A stretch of 13,567 nucleotides of DNA from NCBI GenBank assembly GCA_001687465.1, contig LVLI01000615.1, positions 1 to 13,567 on the forward strand, in the 5' to 3' direction. The notes below the pieces were generated by a model. That model saw nothing but the letters and a program-made list of their open reading frames with translations. It had not been told where the DNA came from and did not search any database. Made by a program: the position numbers and the translations under genes. Below are positions 1 through 8,156 of this stretch, one piece after another (position 1 is the stretch's first letter; each line of letters begins with the position of its first letter). This stretch comes from Halocafeteria seosinensis. Taxonomy: Eukaryota; Sar; Bigyra; Bicosoecida.

Positions 1-215
1 GTTTGATTTCATGCCGGAAACATAAACGAAAATATCGAAAGCCAATCCCATTTATTGTCTATAGAAAGGCTCAACACTTGAAAAAATACTATTATCAAGT
101 GGAAAATATTCCAAACTCCGAGGATTGGAACAAAGTGAAAGAAATACCAACTATTAACGAATATATGACACTCTACCCAATAGAGGAAAGAGAAACCTTA
201 AAAATTGTCCGATAA
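1..215 (+). CDS. C-terminal fragment of an unrecognised basic protein (runs off left edge)
   Basis: The reading frame is open from the left edge to a TAA at 213-215 and gives about 70 residues. It is rich in Lys, Arg and Tyr (KHKRKYRK near its start, KKYYYQ mid-way) and ends in an acidic, Glu-rich stretch before IVR. No ATG lies near the edge, so the true start would be outside the window. The stretch is clearly more AT-rich than the genes to its right, which suggests a different origin, such as a mobile element or organelle- or virus-derived DNA, but no family is recognised. The frame could also be open by chance because the region is short. Confidence 0.3.
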   Translation, partial: LISCRKHKRKYRKPIPFIVYRKAQHLKKYYYQVENIPNSEDWNKVKEIPTINEYMTLYPIEERETLKIVR

Positions 216-297
216 TATAAAGATGGAAAGAAAGAGTTTTTTGAAAAATGATGAAAAAGAAGTCATTAAGCTGATTACCTTCGGAAAAAAGTGAAAC

Positions 298-958
298 TTA
301 GCAGGATCGCAACATGGATTGCTGAGATTTCTTCCCTGTCTGACCTGCTTCTCGCTCTTTGATTGTGATGGTGCTTTCTCGCGGATCCATGATTCCATGA
401 GCGTCAGCCTCGCAGTCGTCTTCCGATACATCTGAAGGCATGTCCTCATAGTCCTCTTCTGCAACTGCGTCAATGTCCTTTTATGAACACTCTAGCATTA
501 TCTCTTCAGCTCGTATAACGTCATCCTCCAACGAAGTGTTCATACGGTAACTGCAGGCGCCTCGAGGGAACAAAGCTGGCAATGTGGTGAATGGTCCTGC
601 TGCGGTTGTGAAGCATCGCTCGAGGAATGGAAAGAGACTACTCTGAGGGACTGAAGATCCTGGCTGTTGCGATAACGTGCGGACAAGGACACCCAAATAA
701 GTTCATATGGAAGCAACTCTGACAAGTTAACTTGCCATCCCCACTTTTCGTCACAATTGCTAAAGGCGCAGCGTTCCTCCTTGTCGCCCAACCAAGGAAT
801 TGTTCCTCTCTCCCACGTGTGGCATAGTACCTCGAACTTAGTTTGAACGCTGTAAGTAGTCTCTTCAAACAGAAATTCGAAAGATCCGCAATGCAGCAGT
901 ATTTTTCATCCTCTCAGTCTGATGTGGAGCTAACAGCCCAAAGTCCAGGAGAGCCATC
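298..958 (-). pseudogene. SWIM zinc-finger protein relic, probably MULE-type transposase
   Basis: On the minus strand a frame open from 913 to 638 contains a SWIM-like zinc finger (TCQSCFHMNLFGCPCPHVIA, about 695-755). The CxC-x(n)-CxH pattern ends in a canonical CPCPH, but the first pair reads CxxC instead of CxC. SWIM fingers are typical of MULE-family transposases, where they follow the catalytic core. The frame upstream is cut by TGA at 914-916. Downstream the frame stops at 638-640. A second frame (696-481), then a TAA, then a highly acidic tail (about 480-301, with EEDYEDMPSDVSEDD) follow. Multiple stops and frame changes point to a decayed copy; no catalytic DDE residues or terminal repeats were seen. 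An intron-containing gene is a weaker alternative. It lies just downstream of the PDAT stop, on the same strand. Confidence 0.5.
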
Positions 959-1086
959 CTAAACAGTATACTGCAGCAGCCAGCCCGTCTGTCTTGACGA
1001 CAACCTATCCACTAGATTCCAGGAATTAGGCATTCGCCTTTTGCGTCAACACAGCGGCATGAAGTATGTCCAACACTTGCCTTTGC

Positions 1087-4000
1087 CTACTCATCTATTT
1101 CAGCCCCTGCAGAAATAGCGTCAATCGACGATAGTATTCTATCATGTATACTCTCACCATGTCCAGCCGCAACGCGTAAGACATCCTCTAACACACCAGC
1201 ATTCAATATTATATCAACATGATCGTTGCTGTTGCTCCTCATCCAGTCAAGACAGGCTCGAAACATGCCCGCACTGCGTATAGAATCAGTGGCTTCCTTC
1301 AGCGCCGTAAACAAGTTCTTCTGGTCTGCCAGAGGGAATGATGGGTCCGAGTGTCGCCTAGACATGCTATGACTAATTGCGGATGCAATATGGCCAGAAA
1401 TCATTTCTGCTGTTTGTCGTACAGACTCGTGTGCATCTGAAGGGCCTGTACGTCTTTCCTTTGCCCTCTCATCTACGAATGTTCGCTTTTCATCATACGC
1501 TTCAGTGAATTCTCTTCGAATCATTCGTACGCCAGCCGGGTTGCGCAAAGTAGACTTCCATCCACGAGTAGGCATAAATCCGAGAGAAAGAATGGGGACA
1601 GTGACGTCCCCTTCTGATCGCTGAACACCATTTACCACATCAGCCTCCTCTTTATTCACATTCGTAGCCAACCTGACCGGCATTTGTCTCCACCTTTCCG
1701 CATCTCGACAACCTTCACTGGTTTGAAGACATCCTACAATTTTCTTCGCATAAGTGTCATCGTCCAACGACTCTTGCGCCGATGACGTAGGTGCCAACAC
1801 ACTCTGCATATATAGTAACAGTAATTTTCGATTACACAACTCAATTCGAAACTTATTCAACTCACTTCAAAGTGAAAAGCCCGTTCGGCAATGCTTCCGA
1901 CGCCGTAGAGACTGAAAATTGTCATAGAAGGTGCATATGGTAATGGGACAGCCAGCGGATTCGACCAGTATTGATGGGGAGCCATTCCAGCGGCAATCTC
2001 CACATCGTCGTAGCCGGCGGGGACAAACGCCGAGGATAAGCCTAGCAACGTGTGCGATGCATTCGAAAGGTGTGCGTGTTCCCTTTCCGCATTCAAAAGT
2101 TCCCTTATACAAGGTGGTCTCGCAGCAGTTAAATTGATGAAGGAGAACAAACGAGACATGAATGCTGGATCTTGTTCTTGCATCAGTTCGTAGACTTCTT
2201 CTAGTGATAAATAGCTTCTTGAAACAGAGGGACCTAGGGGGAATTTACCCGAACGATGCTCTCCGTCATTAGACGATGTATAAGAGAGCCGAGTGCCACA
2301 TTGGTGCGCAGACGAATTGTTTTGGCTGTGTGCAAATAGTGTGTCGGAACCCAGCGACCCAGTAAAATTCCCCTCCAGAAAGAATCCAGTATACGGCGAC
2401 ACCTCGGAACAGTTACCCTTATAAGTGCATTTCTGGTCCATCATGATGGTATCAACAGTAGAGTCCGGAACAATGTACTCCACGATTCCCTCGCTTGTCT
2501 CGCTGACAACTGTCGAAGGCTCGTGCGTATCACTGGATGCTGTGCCTCTTCCGTAGGTATTTCCGCAAGGAAAGCCTTGGTTACATTCCTTTCTATAGGA
2601 AATGAAACGCTCAAGATCTGCATGGACTTCCACCATTTCACTGATATTGCCACTATCTGCTGATGCTTGACTTTCGTCTACGATTTCTTCCTGGGACCAA
2701 CGCAACCCGCTCAGTACCGTCCCAGCAACTCGTGAAGCTAGATTCGCTGTTGTTTGGGCCCTCTGTCTAGAAGATCCGAAAAGACTCGAGTCAGAATCTT
2801 CAACGCTGCACCCATACATCCTATGATGAAGAACCATCATGTATCCGTACGCTCCTTTACCATTCACTTGATCAGGAGCTACATGCTCCGACGAGACATT
2901 TTTCAAGGGTCTTCTTGAGGAGGTTGCAATACAAGATGCCTCGTCATCGAACGATTGCATGCCCTCCGCCACACTCCTATTATGGGACTTCGGCGGTGAC
3001 GCACCTGATTCGCTACTAGCCCCAGAAGTTGACGTGCTACCCCAAATACCATCCCCTCCTAAAGGAAGCATGGCAGGCACGCTACCGTAGCTCTGAAACA
3101 ATGCTTTGACATGTCGACGAGGCAATATTTGCTCTTTCACTGCTTGTGCAATAGGTCCAAGCTCCGCAGTATCACGCATCTCTCCGCTATACAAGGATGG
3201 AATTCCCTTAGGTACCCCCAACAATGGTCCCGCGATGTTCATTAAGCTCCCAACATACTTGTCCGTCCATGTATTTCTACCCAGTTGCTCCTTCGGAACA
3301 CCGCGTCTCACTAATTCTAGCATATGTTGTCGTTCTACCCATTGAAGAAAATAAAGGAAATAATTTGTCCCTAGTGAATGGCCAATAACAACCACCTTCT
3401 CTTCCCCGTTTAAGTCGTAAAGTTGCTCAATTGCATTTTTCAGCTTTGTCCAAGCTCTATCGCGTATCTCTTGATGATGTGGCCCTAGTCTGCAACCATA
3501 AAAAGAAATGTAATGACCGACAAACCAAATTTGTGTGTTTTGTTATTTACCTCCAATCGTATGACGCCTGAGATAAAAAGAGACCAATCGTGATGAATTC
3601 ATGGCGGCATCGAAAATAGCAACAACGACCTACCATGTAAATGCTTGATTCGTCATATCCTAGGTCTGCTAGGTTCTTGACGATAGTTCCCCAAAGGCTA
3701 TAGTAACCCATTATATAGTCGGCAGCACGAATTCCAGAAGCCGCTCGTACTTTGATATCCTCTGGGTCAAGACCGGTCGTTTCATTAAGCATCATATGCT
3801 CCAACCAGCACAGCTCATTCAGTATTATTTTGCGAAGCATTAGGGAGTCTCCCCATATTCGCTCTCGGAAACTATTCTTCATACAGTTTTTCCCTGAAGA
3901 ACAGTTAACATCCTATCATTAATTATTAAGCAGCAACATAGGTCTGTCAAAAGTAAATATTTACCTTGCCACAATTCTAGACCTGTTGACGAAATTCCGG

Positions 4001-5373
4001 GCACAAAAACTACTGGGTGCTTTTTCACCAAACCCTCTCGCGCCAATCTCAATCCTGGACGAGCATTTCCATCCCCCGTTGAAAATGGGGAGCGTGATTC
4101 CCTATGGATATGGCTTTCGGTATTGTAAACATCATGGAACCATGACGAAGATAGCAGCTGAGGACGTCAAATTCAGCGTTACAAGAAGATTGAAAATGCA
4201 TGCACAACTTGATACTGAAAGCATAATGAAACTTACTTGGTCCAAAAGAACGTCCTCCGGGTCCAGCACTTCCATCACCACCGGCACTACCAAAGAAATC
4301 ATGCCAATCACTACCGTCGCACCGGCTAGAAACGTCCACAAAGCCTTGCAGGATTTCCGTAAGCAATAACAAGCCTTGCAACAGTTACATCTTCCTTGTT
4401 CTTTGACCCTATCGTTTTCAACGCCTCCACGGCTGGATCGCCTGGCTCGATATGGCCGTTTGGTCCTGCCATGCACCTTCCGCATGTGGCTGTCAAAACG
4501 GCGCAACGTACTCTTGCTCGGCCTAAACGACTTCATGTAATGAATCGCGGCCAAGTCGTCCAAATCCTCGTGAGCGAAAGGCCCGCTGGTCATAGACGCC
4601 TCCCGGTGTGCTGTGGAGGGGGTACGCTCACCTTGCTCGTTCAAGAATGGGAGGCTTGTTTCGCGTTCTGCAGAAGTGGGGGTTTTAATAGACAGGGAAG
4701 CCCCACCTATTGCTTGGGTATTTCGCTGATTCCGTTGGTCGTAATGCATCTGCATTTGTTCTTTGTGCAAGTCCACGAATGCGGTTCTTGCATTTATTGA
4801 GGGGGATGGAGGTAACCAAGCTGCGGAAAACGGTTGATCAGGGTGGTAATTGCAAGCATCTTCTTCCTCCTCCTCTTCAAGACGCGGAGGTGCTGGTGCT
4901 GTATCGTCATTGGCGGGTGCCACAGCGAGTAAGGGAGGAGTTATGTAAGATAGTAGAGATCCGATGTGAGACTTCAACGAGTCTCCACATCCCGAAGTTC
5001 GATCCATTTGCTGCGACAAGGAAGAAGCCGCAGTTTCCTCCTCCAAGCGTTGTTCAGCAGTCCTGTGGTCACGCCTATGACCAGTGCGTGGCGATGACGG
5101 CAGTTGCTGTTCGTTCTCGTCCTTCCAGGAGAAGAGCGAAGCCAAAGCATTTCGCCCTTTTGCCTGGGTATTTGCTGCACACGCGCTATCTTTGGGATGA
5201 TCCGTGTAGCCTCCTTCCCCACTCCATGGGGAATACACGATGGCTGGAGAGCTGCGAGAACGCAGCAATCGACGACGAGCAGGACCATAGTGAGTACTGG
5301 TCATGGATGGCTGCCGATGGGTTGCTTCCTCCTCCTCCCCTGTCTTTGTCGTTGTCTTGTCGTGGCTGAACAT
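1087..5373 (-). CDS. PDAT: Phospholipid:diacylglycerol acyltransferase (PDAT/LRO1 family), six exons
   Basis: PDAT moves an acyl group from a phospholipid to diacylglycerol, giving triacylglycerol and lysophospholipid at the ER. Exons on the minus strand, inferred from splice sites plus homology, are 5373-4237, 4157-3965, 3893-3634, 3567-3551, 3489-1866 and 1803-1087. They total about 1315 residues against about 660-670 in plants and yeast. The ATG at 5373 is the first after an in-frame TGA. Visible features: a low-complexity N-terminus (1-330); a Cys-rich patch and membrane helix (about 342-367); HPVVFVPGI (about 426); the SYDWRL block (about 532-537); the nucleophile elbow GHSLG (Ser about 574); NIAGPLLGVPK and SGEMRDT; WSNPL (about 1044) and YGVG; GDVTVP (Asp about 1143); and DHVDI (His about 1272). 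The Ser-Asp-His triad is therefore complete. The family assignment is secure. Extra length lies in the N-terminus, in a roughly 355-residue stretch after GDGIWG, and before DHVDI. Confidence 0.93.
3551..3567 (-). other. 17-nt microexon of the PDAT gene
   Basis: The exon GCGTCATACGATTGGAG encodes A-S-Y-D-W and the first two bases of Arg. It is bounded upstream by a 66-base intron (3568-3633, GTAGGT...CTCAG) and downstream by a 61-base intron (3490-3550, GTAAAT...GCAG). Removing both restores the conserved PDAT block in which Tyr-Met is followed by Ala-Ser-Tyr-Asp-Trp-Arg-Leu. The upstream intron is a multiple of three with no stop, so its retention would insert 22 residues in frame. Retention of the downstream intron would terminate translation at its start. 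Confidence 0.85.
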
Positions 5374-5600
5374 GTTCTGCTGTCCACTTCAACTTCGATA
5401 CAACGCTCTGTACTTAGACTAGCGCTAGTAGTCACACAATACCATAACTACGCGCGTCCTGTCCTGGTTCAAGGTGGCATTGAGTTCATTTGTACTACCA
5501 GTACCTGGCAGCAGAGCAACAACTTCAAGCGAGTGACGTCACTTGCTCTTGCCGAGACAGTACAGTACTGTGTACTTGTACAACCGTAGCAACGTTGTCA
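5374..5600 (-). promoter_or_regulatory. PDAT upstream region with palindromic candidate factor sites
   Basis: Three perfect palindromes lie within 200 bases of the PDAT start codon: ACTAGCGCTAGT (5418-5429), AGTGACGTCACT (5532-5543) and ACAGTACTGT (5562-5571). The second contains TGACGTCA, the classical CRE/bZIP site, about 160 bases upstream of the ATG. No TATA box was found near the start. The palindromes are read directly; their role in controlling PDAT is inference from position and from the known preference of bZIP factors. Confidence 0.4.
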
Positions 5601-6512
5601 TTAACAACACACGTAGGCAGAAAAAGGGAATTGTCAATGTTATACACCATAAAGAGCATGCATAATTTTGATCCACCATGGGTCCACAACAAGGCAAGTA
5701 AGTCTGCGCTGGTTGTGATACAGTTTGGATGTGTGAGCGTAGGGCCATTGTATGAGTACACGTAGTTCAAAAAAGGTCAAATTTGTTCAGCGGACTAATT
5801 CCCAAGTTCGCTGGACATTGGGGCTACTACTTGGCAAACACCGTAATCCAACTCCCACGAATCAAGATGCAGTTCGGGATACTTGGGTCCACATACACAA
5901 ATCGCCAATATGATTGCACATTGGCACCATCGCGAGCAAAGCTATTCACAAATACCAGTATCCCGTGCCTCCCGCAATGGCCACACGCACGGGCTCGCAT
6001 GTCGGCGAGGCTGGAGGAACAGCGGGCCCGTAGCTGCTGAACACGGGAGATACCGCTCAAGGCTGGCCGGCGGGCTATCTGTAACATGTGTGTGTGTGTG
6101 TGTGTGTGTGGCTCGCACTGCTCGCACGAGATGGAGTACTGTACAAATCACACCAGGACTAATTCTACTATAGTACCCAGCATATTTACCGCAGTCAGTC
6201 CCAGTACTGGAAATCGTTAGAAAGCTATTCTCTCATGAGTGAGCGAGAATAACTTATACAGACAGATATCACTTTCCCTCTATGGCCCAACATCATTCCT
6301 TCGTCCGTATCGTCGACAAGCTTCTGTTTCACACACTAGATACACAATCCCGATGTTTTTCTAGTTCCGCAATCGTTAGACAAAACCCACAGTTCCTGCC
6401 AGGGCCACTGGAATAACTGTTGGGGTCAATGGGTCAATGAAACATACCACGAGGGAGCCCTATCGGTTCATCTCCACCAGGGCCTACGCTCGCCGACTAT
6501 GACATTAATAAT
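5601..6512. other. Intergenic stretch, no gene seen
   Basis: Open frames here are short, low in coding character and without recognisable domains. The stretch lies between the 3' end of the unknown minus-strand gene and the PDAT promoter. Its only clear structure is a (TG)12 microsatellite. Confidence 0.5.
6087..6110. repeat. (TG)12 dinucleotide microsatellite
   Basis: Twelve uninterrupted TG units read directly from the sequence. The Cys-Val or Thr-His runs in overlapping short frames come from this repeat and are not proteins. Confidence 0.95.
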
Positions 6513-7194
6513 CTATAAATCAGTAAGATCCTCGTCTTGCTCCTCGTTGACTTGCGTGAAACGTTGCTCAATAAAAGCGGTCATAGTAGCGGCACTACCA
6601 TCGCTATCCCTTTCAGTAAGCTGCGCAACTTCCTTTTTCGTCAAGGGAAGATAACCATGATACCGATCAAGACCCCTCTTACAAATCACAGGGAGGGGTT
6701 CGTCTGTGGCCTGATAGCTCTGATCGTAATGTCTAATGATCCGTGCAAGCGCGCGCTCCGCCGCACAAGAAACTGAAATGTGCCCACTTTGGCTTTGAAG
6801 GTCAATGACCCGGCTGCGAACAATGTTAGAGCTGGAGCAAAAGCGAGAAGGTGTCCTTGCACAGTCAAGCCTGGAGCCAGCAAACTCGGACCATGAGCGT
6901 CCCCTATCCTGCTTGCCTTGTTCACCTCGTGTCGCGCGACTGCTGGTATTATCGGTATAGTCCTGCGGAAACGACATAGCGTAAAATTACCCCCTCCGGC
7001 CCAACATCGCACCAACTAGGCTAAGAACGTACGACAACCTTATCACAATCGCTTGCATCGTGACTCCTTACTAATGAACCCCCCCGGACTTGGTAAACAT
7101 GAGCATTTCTGGAACCCACGTCCTCGTGCTGCTTTTCCCAACTTTCGATCCCTCGTACCTCACTGTCTGCAACGTGATGGCTCCGGTGATCCAT
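6513..7194 (-). CDS. Unrecognised two-exon gene, about 201 residues
   Basis: Exon 1 is 7194-7039 and exon 2 is 6962-6513. The proposed 76-base intron (6963-7038) has a weak donor GTTGTC and a clear acceptor CCGCAG. It joins two open frames in phase 0 and matches the size of the other introns. Exon 1 is open further upstream (to about 7338), but its first ATG is at 7194, giving MDHRSHH. A consensus TATA box lies about 150 bases upstream of that ATG. The product is hydrophilic and probably disordered in its first half. It has a Lys/Glu-rich mixed region (CKRGLDRYHGYLPLTKKEV) and an acidic tail (NEEQDEDLTDL). There is no signal peptide, membrane helix or known domain. An alternative is an unspliced 154-residue product starting at 6977; the TATA position and phase-0 join favour the spliced form. 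Confidence 0.5.
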
Positions 7195-7345
7195 TGGTGT
7201 GTTGTTAAAGAACTGGCAGTACCTTAAAAGGAATGTGGCACAGCCTTGGGAGTATTCAAGGGCGCGTGCTTCTAGGTTTCTTTGGTTTTGTCTTCTGTTG
7301 GTGCACTGGCTCCAAATTGAAATCGCGGTGATTGACAAGTCTTAT

Positions 7346-7355
7346 CCTTTATATA
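7346..7355 (-). promoter_or_regulatory. TATA box for the unknown minus-strand gene
   Basis: The minus strand reads TATATAAAGG, a consensus TATA box. A start of transcription 25-30 bases downstream would fall near 7320 and leave a leader of roughly 125 bases before the ATG at 7194. The sequence is direct; promoter function is inferred. Confidence 0.5.
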
Positions 7356-7485
7356 GATGATGGATTTTTGGCGCCGTTTCCATGCCAAAAAATAGCTTTT
7401 ACTAACGTTACATATTGAATACAATTTCTATCAAAGTGAGGACGAGTACAGCAGGTGTAGGTCGTCAAGTATCGCGCACGCTCCG

Positions 7486-7540
7486 GAGTCAAGAACGACC
7501 CAGGAGTCAAGGACTGAGTCAGGAGTTGGTCTGAGAGTCA
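7486..7540 (-). promoter_or_regulatory. Cluster of four GAGTCA motifs
   Basis: GAGTCA occurs at 7486-7491, 7504-7509, 7516-7521 and 7535-7540; the third is a full TGAGTCA, the AP-1/Gcn4-type bZIP consensus. The cluster sits about 130-185 bases upstream of the TATA box at 7346-7355, a common position for activator sites. The rest of 7356-7725 shows no gene. Some of the similarity could reflect a small local sequence repeat (GGAGTCAAG occurs twice). Confidence 0.35.
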
Positions 7541-7725
7541 AGTGCAACTGCCGGGCCATCGCAAACTGATAACATTGTGATAGCTAGTGTTAAGACGGCT
7601 ATATTCAGGAAGACGTATAACGCAGTTCGGCATGTTTCGAAGCGTCCAAGTGACGAGACACAAGGTTTCATACATGGCAATGCTGTGATTTTTGTTTTCC
7701 GCACAAATTGAAGATCAAAATTTGA

Positions 7726-8154
7726 AGGGCCTTTCCCATCAAGGACTACACTCTAATTGGGGCATTTCAACTTGCACTACGTGCTACAACGAGGGTTGAT
7801 TCATTCATAAAATCATCTCAAAGGTCAACACCAGATTTGGATAAAGTGCCACTTGACAGAAGGTATATTGAAAACTTGTTCAACGATTTGGATTCCGGAA
7901 AGCAAGACAGGCTGCGCGAAGTTATCAAGGAACATGTCTCAGACACACGGAAGCAGAAAGAGTTGATTGAGGAATACTACGCTACTCTTAAAAAGGATCG
8001 AAAGAAATATAACGATAATATGCGTGAAACTTTGGAAATCTTTGAGAGACTCTCCCAGTTATCTCCCCAAGAGCGGCGCAATGTTTTGACTCAGGACAGC
8101 TTCGTGCAAACACATATGATAATAGTTAAAAAGAAGTATGGTACCCTCTACTGC
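7726..8154 (+). CDS. Coding-like fragment with coiled-coil character, start missing
   Basis: The frame is open from just after TGA at 7723-7725 and reads convincingly as protein to about 8140. It begins with PIKDYTLIGAFQLALRATT. A long charged helical stretch follows (DSGKQDRLREVIKEHV, then KKDRKKYNDNMRETLEIF) and then LSPQERRNVLTQDSF. It looks like an internal part of a helical or coiled-coil protein. The first in-frame ATG is only at 8020, so either a 5' exon is missing or this is a truncated gene. The frame formally continues to a TAG at 8293-8295, but that tail is antisense to the neighbouring RHS-type gene and is probably not real; a possible donor (GTACCC, near 8139) is weak. It converges with the RHS-type gene whose stop is at 8157. 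No family is recognised. Confidence 0.4.
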
Positions 8155-8156
8155 CT

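Noticed and set aside
1857-1866. PDAT as two overlapping genes (stop at 1857, new start at 1860)
   Set aside because: A 62-base intron (1804-1865, GTGAGT...GCAG) joins them in phase 0, and both halves are needed for the Ser-Asp-His triad.
3986-4369. Plus-strand open frame across PDAT exons 1 and 2
   Set aside because: It is a shadow of the opposite strand, spanning a PDAT intron defined by good splice sites.
4710-5369. Long plus-strand open frame (219 codons)
   Set aside because: It is fully antisense to PDAT exon 1, lacks recognisable domains and its composition mirrors the opposite-strand low-complexity sequence.
5883-6173. Frame with a Cys-Val repeat
   Set aside because: The repeat is the translated (TG)12 microsatellite and the frame has no other coding signal.
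7519-7704. Minus-strand small hydrophobic protein, membrane-like
   Set aside because: It starts only at GTG, has no ATG at its 5' end, overlaps the GAGTCA cluster and has no support beyond its openness.
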